Assembly: GCA_963820055.1 (NCBI GenBank)
Contig: CAWFYJ010000004.1
Coordinates: 248,001-312,000, forward strand
DNA: 64,000 nt
Direction of reading: 5' to 3'
Source: RHKX01 sp963820055
GTDB lineage: Bacteria > Actinomycetota > Thermoleophilia > Solirubrobacterales > 70-9
The notes under the pieces are model-generated. The model saw only the letters and a program-made list of their open reading frames with translations, made no database searches and had not been told where the DNA came from. Each line of letters starts with the position of its first letter. Position 1 is the stretch's first letter. Both the position numbers and the translations under genes were made by a program. Positions 41,306 through 51,241 of this stretch are shown here, piece after piece.

Positions 41306-41673
41306 CAGAGCACCTCCGGGGCGAGCGAGACGATCTTCATGAAGGAGCGGTCGCGGAGCTCGCGGGCGACCGGTCCGAAGATCCGGGTGCCGCGCGGGTT
41401 GTTCTGCGGGTCGATGAGGACGGCGGCGTTCTCGTCGAAGGCGATGTAGGTGCCGTCGGCGCGGCCGATCTGCTTGCGGGTGCGGACGACGACCGCCTGA
41501 ACGACCTCGCCCTTGCGGACGCCGCCGCGCGGGGTCGCGTGCTTGACCGTCGCGGTGATGACGTCGCCGACGCTGGCGTAGCGGCGGTGATGTCCGCCCT
41601 TGACGCGGATGCAGAGGATCTCGCGGGCGCCCGAGTTGTCGGCGACCTTCAGTCGGCTTTCCTGCTGGATCAT
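41305..41673 (-). CDS. rplN: 50S ribosomal protein L14
   Basis: A 122-aa protein at the subunit interface: MIQQESRLKVADNSGAREIL at the start, then GGVRKGEVVQAVVVRTRK and the terminal RDRSFMKIVSLAPEVL. Standard length. Confidence 0.98.
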   Translation of the reverse strand: MIQQESRLKVADNSGAREILCIRVKGGHHRRYASVGDVITATVKHATPRGGVRKGEVVQAVVVRTRKQIGRADGTYIAFDENAAVLIDPQNNPRGTRIFGPVARELRDRSFMKIVSLAPEVL

Positions 41674-41682
41674 CGGGTACCT

Positions 41683-42414
41683 CTACTTCGCCTTCTCGAG
41701 GATCTCGGTCAGGCGCCAGTGCTTCGTCTTCGACATCGGGCGCGTCTCGACGAGGCGGACCGTGTCGCCGGGACCGGCCTCGTTGCGCTCGTCATGAGCG
41801 TGGTACATCTTCGAGCTCCGGATCACCTTCTCGTAGGCGGGGTGACGGCGGGCGCTCTCGACGCGGACGGTGATCGTCTTGTCCATCTTGTCGGAGACGA
41901 CGATGCCCTGGCGGACCTTCGGGTTGCCGGGCTCGCGCTCGGCGGCCTCAGTGCCGGTTCCGGAGCCCTTGCCGGCGGCCTCGGCGAGCTTCTTGCCGCG
42001 GCCCTTGCGGTAGCGGCTGCGCTCGGCGGCCTTGCGCTTGCGCTCGGCCAGGCGGCGCTCGATGCGCTCCTCGGAGGAAAGCTCGGGTCCGGCCTCGCCG
42101 GTGTGGGCCGAACGCTTGCGGCGGCGGCGCTCCTTCGGCGAGACCTGCTCGGCCGGCTCGGCGGGCTCAGCGGTCTCGGCGGCAGGGGCGGACGCGCCGG
42201 CATCGTCGGCGGCCTCTTCGGCCGCAGGCTCCTCAGCAGCGGGCTCTTCCGCGGGCTCCTCGGCCTCGGCGGCGGGCGCCTCCTCGGCGGGTGCCTCCTC
42301 CTCGGCCGCGGGCTCCTCGGCGGGAACCTCCTCGGCGGGAGCGGCGTCGGCCACGGGAGCGTCCTGCTCCTCCGCGGGTGCCTCGGTCTCTTCGTTCTTC
42401 TCTTCTTCAGCCAT
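41683..42414 (-). CDS. rpsQ: 30S ribosomal protein S17 with about 155-residue acidic N-terminal extension
   Basis: A 243-aa protein. Only the last 80 or so residues are S17: KVRQGIVVSDKMDKTITVRV, HPAYEKVIRSSKMYHAHDER and DTVRLVETRPMSKTKHWRL. The first 95 residues are almost only Glu, Ala and Pro (EEVPAEEPAAEEEAPAEEAP). About 60 basic, Arg/Lys/Glu-rich residues follow (KERRRRKRSAHTGE, ERRLAERKRKAAERSRYRKG). ATG 42414 lies 2 bases after the rpmC stop, and no better start appears before the core, so the extension is probably translated. Typical S17 is 80-110 aa. Confidence 0.93.
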   Translation of the reverse strand: MAEEEKNEETEAPAEEQDAPVADAAPAEEVPAEEPAAEEEAPAEEAPAAEAEEPAEEPAAEEPAAEEAADDAGASAPAAETAEPAEPAEQVSPKERRRRKRSAHTGEAGPELSSEERIERRLAERKRKAAERSRYRKGRGKKLAEAAGKGSGTGTEAAEREPGNPKVRQGIVVSDKMDKTITVRVESARRHPAYEKVIRSSKMYHAHDERNEAGPGDTVRLVETRPMSKTKHWRLTEILEKAK

Positions 42415-42416
42415 CT

Positions 42417-42626
42417 CTACTTCAGTTCCTTCTCGAGGTCGATTCCCCGCTGGCGCGCAATCGTCAGGAGCCGGGCCACGTCGCGCCGGCTGAGGCCGAT
42501 GCGGGCGGTGTTCTCCAGCTCGCCGGTCGCGTTGCGCAGGCGCAGGTTGAAAGCTTCGCGACGCGCTTCCTTGAGCGCTTCGACGAGTTCGGCGTCGCCC
42601 ATCTGGTGTGCCTCGGCGCCTTTCAC
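42417..42626 (-). CDS. rpmC: 50S ribosomal protein L29
   Basis: A 69-aa two-helix protein at the tunnel exit: MGDAELVEALKEARREAFNL, RLRNATGELENTARIGLSRR and DVARLLTIARQR. GTG 42626 overlaps the rplP stop (GTGA); an internal ATG nine codons later is also possible. Confidence 0.95.
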   Translation of the reverse strand: MKGAEAHQMGDAELVEALKEARREAFNLRLRNATGELENTARIGLSRRDVARLLTIARQRGIDLEKELK

Positions 42627-43039
42627 TGGTGCTGCCCCTTGGTGACGAACTTGGTCTTGATCGGCAGCTTCGTGCCGGCGAGCTCCATCGCCTCGCGGGC
42701 GAGGTCCTCGGGGACGCCGGAGAGCTCGAACATGACGCGGCCGGGCTTGACCACGGCGACCCAGCCCTCCGGGTTGCCCTTGCCCTTACCCATGCGGGTC
42801 TCGGCCGGCTTCTTCGTGTACGGCTTGTCCGGGAAGATCGTGATCCAGACCTTGCCGCCGCGCTTGATCTTGCGGGTCATCGCGACACGGGCGGCCTCGA
42901 TCTGGCGGTTCGTGATCCAGCCGCGATCGAGGGCCTTGAGGCCGTACTCGCCGAACGACACCTGGGTGCCGCCCTTCGAGAATCCGCGCATGCGGCCACG
43001 GAACTGCTTGCGGTGCTTGACGCGCTTCGGAGCCAGCAT
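42623..43039 (-). CDS. rplP: 50S ribosomal protein L16
   Basis: A 138-aa protein near the A site: MLAPKRVKHRKQFRGRMRGF at the start, then GEYGLKALDRGWITNRQIEA, VWITIFPDKPYTKKPAETRM and GVPEDLAREAMELAGTKLP. Start overlaps the rpsC stop (TGATG). Confidence 0.98.
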   Translation of the reverse strand: MLAPKRVKHRKQFRGRMRGFSKGGTQVSFGEYGLKALDRGWITNRQIEAARVAMTRKIKRGGKVWITIFPDKPYTKKPAETRMGKGKGNPEGWVAVVKPGRVMFELSGVPEDLAREAMELAGTKLPIKTKFVTKGQHQ

Positions 43040-43803
43040 CAGGAACGACCTCCCCGGCCGCCGCCCTGGCGGCCACCGCGCTGGTCCTGACCATCGGATC
43101 CGGGGCGGCGCTGACCGCGCTCGCTGGGCCGGCGACCGCGGCCGCCGAGCTCCTCGTTGTCGCCGGGGCCGTAGCCCTCCGGCATGACCTCGCCCTTGTT
43201 GATCCAGCACTTGACGCCGATCCGGCCGGTGGTGGTCCGGGCCTCGACGAATCCGTAGTCGATGTCGGCGCGAAGCGTGTGCAGCGGCACCCGGCCGTCG
43301 GAGTAGCCCTCGGTGCGGGCCATCTCGGATCCGCCGAGGCGGCCGGAGACCTGGACCTTGACGCCCTTGGCGCCGGAGCGCATCGCCGAGGTCAGCGCGC
43401 GCTTCATCGCGCGGCGGAAGGCGACGCGGCCCTCGAGCTGCTCGGCGATCGACTGGGCGACCAGCTTCGCGTCGAGCTCGGGGCGCTTGATCTCGCGGAT
43501 GTTGACGCGGACCGGCTTGCCGGTGATCTGGTGAAGCTCGCGGCGCAGGGCGTCCACCTCGGAGCCCGACTTGCCGATCACGATGCCCGGGCGGGCCGTG
43601 TGGATGTCGACGGTGACCTCGCCCCGCTGCTTGCGGATCTCGATGTCGGACAGGCCGGCGTGCGCGAGCTTGTGCTCGATGTGGCCGCGGATGTTGACGT
43701 CCTCGACCAGCGCGTCGGCGAAGTTGCGCTCGTCGAACCAGTTCGACTTCCAGTCGTGGATGTAGCCGACGCGAAAGCCTTCGGGGTTGATCTTCTGTCC
43801 CAT
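43039..43803 (-). CDS. rpsC: 30S ribosomal protein S3 with Gly/Arg-rich tail
   Basis: A 254-aa protein at the mRNA entry channel. MGQKINPEGFRVGYIHDWKS, KH domain GIVIGKSGSEVDALRRELHQ and the C-terminal domain SGRLGGSEMARTEGYSDGRV to KCWINKGEVMPEGYGPGDN. The last 40 residues are Gly/Arg/Gln-rich (RRPSERGQRRPGSDGQDQRG), longer than usual. ATG 43803 matches the conserved start; the open frame upstream is not coding. Confidence 0.97.
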   Translation of the reverse strand: MGQKINPEGFRVGYIHDWKSNWFDERNFADALVEDVNIRGHIEHKLAHAGLSDIEIRKQRGEVTVDIHTARPGIVIGKSGSEVDALRRELHQITGKPVRVNIREIKRPELDAKLVAQSIAEQLEGRVAFRRAMKRALTSAMRSGAKGVKVQVSGRLGGSEMARTEGYSDGRVPLHTLRADIDYGFVEARTTTGRIGVKCWINKGEVMPEGYGPGDNEELGGRGRRPSERGQRRPGSDGQDQRGGRQGGGRGGRS

Positions 43804-43817
43804 AAGTCCAGGTTCCT

Positions 43818-44192
43818 CTAGTCGGCGTCGGGGATCGGGGTCAGGGCGATGTTGATGTGGCAGCTCCGCTTCTCGATCCGGGTCGCGCGTCCGCGCGCCC
43901 GCGGGCGGTAGCGCCGCATCGTCGGGCCCTCGTCGACGGAGATGCTGGTGATCCGCATCTCCTCCGGGTCGAGGTCGAAGTTGTTCTCGGCGTTGGCGGC
44001 GGCCGACTTGACGAGCTTGAGCACGGGCACGGAGGCGCCGCGCGGCGAGAAGTTCAGCTGCGCGATCGCGGTCTCGACGTCGAGGCCGCGGATCTGGTCG
44101 GCGACGACCCGGACCTTGCGCGGGGCGGTGCGCACATAGCGCGCCTTCGCGTGGACGACGGGGGCGTCGGTGTCGGTGGTGCGAGCGGCCAT
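43818..44192 (-). CDS. rplV: 50S ribosomal protein L22
   Basis: A 124-aa exit-tunnel protein. VHAKARYVRTAPRKVRVVAD, VLKLVKSAAANAENNFDLDP and the tunnel beta-hairpin region MRRYRPRARGRATRIEKRSC are clear. Start overlaps the rpsS stop by one base. Confidence 0.98.
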   Translation of the reverse strand: MAARTTDTDAPVVHAKARYVRTAPRKVRVVADQIRGLDVETAIAQLNFSPRGASVPVLKLVKSAAANAENNFDLDPEEMRITSISVDEGPTMRRYRPRARGRATRIEKRSCHINIALTPIPDAD

Positions 44193-44470
44193 CAGCGGTC
44201 GTCGCCCTTCTTGGCGCCGGAGTGGGCACGGAACGTGCGGGTCGGGGCGAACTCGCCGAGCTTGTGCCCGACCATCGACTCGGAGACGAACACCGGCACG
44301 TGCTTGCGGCCGTCGTGGACGGCGATCGTGTGACCGACCATCTCCGGGAAGATCGTCGAACGGCGCGACCAGGTCTTCAGCATCTGCTTGGTGCCGGAGC
44401 TGTTCATCGCCTCGACGCGCGCCATCAGGCGCTCCTCGACGTACGGCCCCTTCTTGGTTGAGCGTCCCAT
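44192..44470 (-). CDS. rpsS: 30S ribosomal protein S19
   Basis: A 92-aa head protein: MGRSTKKGPYVEERLMARVE, WSRRSTIFPEMVGHTIAVHD and KLGEFAPTRTFRAHSGAKK. Standard length. Confidence 0.98.
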   Translation of the reverse strand: MGRSTKKGPYVEERLMARVEAMNSSGTKQMLKTWSRRSTIFPEMVGHTIAVHDGRKHVPVFVSESMVGHKLGEFAPTRTFRAHSGAKKGDDR

Positions 44471-44473
44471 GGT

Positions 44474-45319
44474 CTATCTGCCCTTCTTCTTGCCGCGCCT
44501 GCGACCGCGGACGATCATCGCGCTCGACTGCTTGTTCTTCTTGCGGGTCCGGTAACCGAGCGTCGGCTTGCCCCACGGAGTCTTCGGATGCCCGCCCGGG
44601 CCCTTGTGGGCCTCGCCGCCGCCGTGCGGGTGGTCGACCGGGTTCATGGCGATGCCGCGGCTCTGCGGGCGCTTGCCCTTGTGGCGGCTGCGGCCGGCCT
44701 TGCCGATCGTGACGTTCTGGTGCTCGGCGTTGGAGAGGGTGCCGATCGTCGCGCGGCACTCGGCGCGGACCATCCGCATCTCCGAGGACGGAAGGCGAAG
44801 CGTGACCATCTCGCCGTCCTTCGCGACGACCTGGATGGCGGTGCCGGCGGCACGGCCCATCCGGCCGCCCTGGCCGGGCTTGAGCTCGACGTTGTGGACC
44901 ACGGTGCCGGTCGGGATCTGGCCGAGCTCGAGGGCGTTCCCGGCGCGGATGTCGGAGCCGGGGCCCGACGCGACCGAGTCGCCGACCTGCAGTCCCGCCG
45001 GGGCGAGGATGTAGGCCTTCGCGCCGTCGGCGTAGTTGAGCAGGGCGATGTAGGTGGTCCGGTTCGGGTCGTATTCGATCGTCGCGACCTTGGCGGGAAC
45101 GCCGTCCTTGGTGCGCTTGAAGTCGATCTGCCGGTACTTGCGCTTGGCGCCGCCGCCGCGATGGCGCGCGGTGACGCGACCGTAGGAGTTGCGTCCTCCG
45201 GTGCTCTTCTTGCCCTTGGTCAGCTTCTTGTTCGGCTTCGAGGTGGTGACCTCGGCGCGATCCTGGTAGGTCGCGAAGCGGCGCCCCGGGCTGGTCGGCT
45301 TTGTCTTGCGAATCGGCAT
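44474..45319 (-). CDS. rplB: 50S ribosomal protein L2
   Basis: A 281-aa protein needed for peptidyl transfer and subunit joining. MPIRKTKPTSPGRRFATYQD starts it, RHRGGGAKRKYRQIDFKRTK is the RNA-binding block, and GIAMNPVDHPHGGGEAHKGP carries the conserved histidine loop. The C-terminus GYRTRKKNKQSSAMIVRGRR is normal. Confidence 0.98.
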   Translation of the reverse strand: MPIRKTKPTSPGRRFATYQDRAEVTTSKPNKKLTKGKKSTGGRNSYGRVTARHRGGGAKRKYRQIDFKRTKDGVPAKVATIEYDPNRTTYIALLNYADGAKAYILAPAGLQVGDSVASGPGSDIRAGNALELGQIPTGTVVHNVELKPGQGGRMGRAAGTAIQVVAKDGEMVTLRLPSSEMRMVRAECRATIGTLSNAEHQNVTIGKAGRSRHKGKRPQSRGIAMNPVDHPHGGGEAHKGPGGHPKTPWGKPTLGYRTRKKNKQSSAMIVRGRRRGKKKGR

Positions 45320-45346
45320 TGCTAAGTCGTTATTCCTTCTCGGCGG

Positions 45347-45637
45347 CTACTCCGCCGCTCCCTCGAACAGCTCGATCTGGTTACCCGGCGCGAGCTCGAC
45401 GATCGCCTTCTTCCAGGCGCGGGTCTTGCCGCTGTGGATACCGCGGCGCTTCGGCTTCGAGCGGACGCGGGAGGTGCGCACCTGCGCGACCTCGACGTTG
45501 AAGATCTCGGCCACGGCGTGCTTGATCTGGGTCTTGTGGGCACGGTCGTTGACGCGGAAGGTGTACTTGCCCTCCGCCATCAGCGCGTAGCTCTTCTCGG
45601 AGACGACCGGCTCGATGATGACCTGACGCGGATCCAT
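45347..45637 (-). CDS. rplW: 50S ribosomal protein L23
   Basis: A 96-aa exit-site protein that docks trigger factor and SRP. MDPRQVIIEPVVSEKSYALM, YTFRVNDRAHKTQIKHAVAE and RSKPKRRGIHSGKTRAWKKA are diagnostic. ATG 45637 overlaps the rplD stop; the longer frame upstream is not coding. Confidence 0.97.
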   Translation of the reverse strand: MDPRQVIIEPVVSEKSYALMAEGKYTFRVNDRAHKTQIKHAVAEIFNVEVAQVRTSRVRSKPKRRGIHSGKTRAWKKAIVELAPGNQIELFEGAAE

Positions 45638-46299
45638 CAGTCCTCGCTCCCTTCGGCCCCGTTGTCGGTGCCGCGGGCGACGTCGCCGGCGCGGCGATCG
45701 AGCACCTCGAGGGCGCCCTCGGAGGCGATCAGCGAGCGGTGTCCGATGATCTCGGCGACGCCGACACCCTCGGCGGTCACGACCGACACGCGCGGCAGGT
45801 TGCGGTAGCTCTTCGCCGCCGCGGCCTCCTCGCCGGTGATCACGACCAGGGCCGGCAGGTCGCCGCCCCACTTCGCCAGCCCCTCGGCCGCCGTCTTCGT
45901 GGCGGGTTCGGAGAAGCTGTCGGCCGGGAGCACCGCGATCGACCCGCGGGCTGCGTGGACGCTGAGCGCCGAGCGCAGCGCCTTACGGCGGGCCTTGCGG
46001 TTGACCTTGAAGGTGTAGTTGCGCGGCTTCGTCGCGAACGCGTTGCCGCCGCCGCGGCGATGGGGGACGCTGAGCGCGCCGACGCGGGCGCGGCCGGTGC
46101 CCTTCTGGCGCCACGCCTTGGCGCCGGTCATCGCGACCTCGCCCCGGGTCAGGCTCGAGTGCGTGCCCTGGCGGCGCGCGTTCAGGTCGGCGCGGGCGGC
46201 CTCGTGGACGAGCGACTCGTTGTAGGGCTCGCTGAAGAGCGCCTCGGGGAGGTCGGACTTGGCCTGCTTGCCGATCGTATCCGCCTTCGGACTAGCCAT
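45637..46299 (-). CDS. rplD: 50S ribosomal protein L4
   Basis: A 220-aa tunnel protein. The RNA-binding loop reads QKGTGRARVGALSVPHRRGG and PRNYTFKVNRKARRKALRSA. The end (RRAGDVARGTDNGAEGSED) is mildly acidic. It overlaps rplC by 8 bases. Confidence 0.97.
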   Translation of the reverse strand: MASPKADTIGKQAKSDLPEALFSEPYNESLVHEAARADLNARRQGTHSSLTRGEVAMTGAKAWRQKGTGRARVGALSVPHRRGGGNAFATKPRNYTFKVNRKARRKALRSALSVHAARGSIAVLPADSFSEPATKTAAEGLAKWGGDLPALVVITGEEAAAAKSYRNLPRVSVVTAEGVGVAEIIGHRSLIASEGALEVLDRRAGDVARGTDNGAEGSED

Positions 46300-46909
46300 C
46301 GGTGCGGACCTCCACGGTCGCGTTCTTCGCGCCCGGGATCGAACCGCGCAGCATCAACAGGTTGCGCTCGGCGTCGACCCGGAAGACCTCGAGGCCTCGC
46401 TGGGTGACGCGCTTGCCGCCCATGCGGCCCGGCATCTTCATCCCCTTGAAGACGCGCGCGGGGTCGGCGGAGGCGCCGATCGAGCCCGGGGCGCGAACGT
46501 TGTGGGAGCCGTGGCTGACGGGGCCGCGGCTGAAGTTGTGGCGCTTGATCGTGCCCTGGAAGCCCTTGCCGATCGCGACGGCCGAGACCTTGACCTTCTG
46601 GCCGGGCTCGAACTCGCCGACCGTGACCTCGCCGCCGAGCTCGACCTCGCCGTCGTAGTCGCGGAACTCGACGAGGCGCCGGACCGGCGGCGTCTCGGTC
46701 TTCGCCAGGTGGCCGAGCTGGCCCTTGGTGAGCTTGCGCTCGGCGACCTCGTCCCAGCCGAGCTGGACGGCCGAGTAGCCGTCGACGTCGTCGCTGCGGA
46801 CCGCGGTGACGTGGTTGGGCGCCGCCTCGATGACGGTCACCGGCACGCTCTCGCCCTCCTCGGTGAAGAGCTGGGTCATTCCGATCTTCTTGCCGAGAAT
46901 CGCGGGCAT
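46292..46909 (-). CDS. rplC: 50S ribosomal protein L3
   Basis: A 205-aa early-assembly protein: MPAILGKKIGMTQLFTEEGE, FQGTIKRHNFSRGPVSHGSH, and PGSIGASADPARVFKGMKMP with GRMGGKRVT. The loop near the Gln methylation site is present. Lies 3 bases after rpsJ. Confidence 0.98.
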   Translation of the reverse strand: MPAILGKKIGMTQLFTEEGESVPVTVIEAAPNHVTAVRSDDVDGYSAVQLGWDEVAERKLTKGQLGHLAKTETPPVRRLVEFRDYDGEVELGGEVTVGEFEPGQKVKVSAVAIGKGFQGTIKRHNFSRGPVSHGSHNVRAPGSIGASADPARVFKGMKMPGRMGGKRVTQRGLEVFRVDAERNLLMLRGSIPGAKNATVEVRTDG

Positions 46910-46912
46910 GGC

Positions 46913-47233
46913 TTAGAGGCGGATCTCCACGTCGACGCCGGCAGGCAGGTTCTCGATGCGCTGCAGCTCGTCGATCGTCTTCGGGGTCGGGTCGTTGATG
47001 TCGATGAGCCGCTTGTGGGTGCGGATCTCGAAGTGCTCGCGAGAGTCCTTGTCCTTGAACGGCGAGCGGATCACGCAGTAGACGTTCTTGGAAGTAGGCA
47101 GGGGAACGGGTCCCGAAACGGTGGCGCCGGTGCGCTGAGCCGTCTCGACGATCTCGGTCGCGGCCCGATCGATGGCGTCATGGTCGTACGCCTTCAGTCG
47201 GATCCTGATCTTGCTTGCGGTGATCGTTGACAC
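46913..47233 (-). CDS. rpsJ: 30S ribosomal protein S10
   Basis: A 106-aa protein that also acts with NusB in antitermination. KIRIRLKAYDHDAIDRAATE and GPVPLPTSKNVYCVIRSPFK are conserved, followed by REHFEIRTHKRLIDI. First gene of the S10 operon; a 166-base structured spacer separates it from tuf. Confidence 0.98.
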   Translation of the reverse strand: MSTITASKIRIRLKAYDHDAIDRAATEIVETAQRTGATVSGPVPLPTSKNVYCVIRSPFKDKDSREHFEIRTHKRLIDINDPTPKTIDELQRIENLPAGVDVEIRL

Positions 47234-47280
47234 CTGTTGTTCCTTGCTTCCTTCTGTCTCTGCTTCTTGCGGTGGGGGCG

Positions 47281-47345
47281 CGACCGGGGCGCCGCATCCG
47301 TCCCTGCAACCTCGTGGCGGGGTCGGGGGGCGGCGCCCCGGGTCG
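47281..47345 (-). promoter_or_regulatory. Long inverted repeat in the tuf-rpsJ spacer
   Basis: Arms 47281-47295 (CGACCGGGGCGCCGC) and 47330-47345 pair over 15 bp with one bulged base, enclosing 34 bases. In the minus-strand transcript it would form a strong stem upstream of rpsJ, suitable as a terminator, processing site or S10-operon control element. Confidence 0.5.
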
Positions 47346-47357
47346 TATGTCCTTGCA

Positions 47358-47375
47358 GCCGACCGGTGGGCCGGC
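47358..47375 (-). terminator. Hairpin just after tuf
   Basis: Minus strand GCCGGCC-CACC-GGTCGGC forms a 7-bp stem (one G-U pair) about 25 bases after the tuf stop. No U-tract follows, so it may only partly terminate or may protect the tuf mRNA end. Confidence 0.4.
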
Positions 47376-47399
47376 GCTGATTACTCGTACTCGAACTCG

Positions 47400-48587
<1,188 letters not shown>

Positions 48588-48715
48588 CGTTCTCTCTCGT
48601 GTTCCTCTCTCGGGGCTGGTCCCGATCGTTTACGTCTGGGGTGCTGTTTAGGCTTGGCGTCGGGCGCAGCCGTGAACCGGGGTTCCGGCCAACCGGCCCA
48701 ATATAAGTGAAAGCG

Positions 48716-50824
<2,109 letters not shown>

Positions 50825-50902
50825 GAGGTCGGTTCTGTCCAGTCGGTAGATCGCCGGCAGGCGAGGATGAAGATTCGTCTTTCGATTCGGTTCACGGCAT
50901 AG

Positions 50903-50920
50903 AAAAGGCCCTTGCGGGCC
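50903..50920 (-). terminator. Attenuator-like hairpin in the fusA leader
   Basis: Minus strand GGCCC-GCAA-GGGCC followed directly by TTTT. A GNRA tetraloop closed by five G-C pairs plus a U-tract is a classic intrinsic terminator, placed about 105-125 bases after the predicted start of transcription and before fusA. It could allow attenuation of the fusA-tuf unit. Confidence 0.55.
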
Positions 50921-51032
50921 CGACGAACTCTCTGCGTCTTGCGTGCCCGAGAGCTGTCTATGTGGACCGGGTCTCCATTACTGGTGGAGGATCGCTCGCC
51001 GCGGCCACCGACCGCTTGCCGAGCGACGCGTG

Positions 51033-51060
51033 ATGTTAGCAGAGGGTTAGAGGCTTTCAA
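51033..51060 (-). promoter_or_regulatory. Predicted fusA-tuf promoter
   Basis: Minus strand: -35 TTGAAA (51055-51060), 16-bp spacer, extended -10 TGC-TAACAT (hexamer 51033-51038). Same spacing and same GCTANCAT core as the rpmJ promoter. Start would be near 51026. Confidence 0.6.
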
Positions 51061-51241
51061 GCGCGCCGAAACGGGTATGCCGTCACGGTCGGGACAACGG
51101 CGTCGGTCGCCCCTCTAGAGTGTCCCGGGCGGCGATCAAGGGACGCCGCGAACCCCCCTCCGGGGATGTGGGAAGAGAGATCTTGAGCGAATCAGGGCAG
51201 ACCGAAGCACGGACGCGGGGTCCGGAGCGCGGAGCGGGCCG

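Larger units (their letters stand above)
50825..51241. other. 417-bp divergent gap between fusA and a membrane-protein gene
   Basis: No gene is supported. On the minus strand it holds the fusA promoter (51033-51060) and a leader of about 200 bases with a GC hairpin plus U-tract (50903-50920). On the plus side it contains the upstream region of the membrane-protein gene, where a short TTG-initiated frame (51183-51245) ends in GTGA at the gene's start. Confidence 0.65.
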
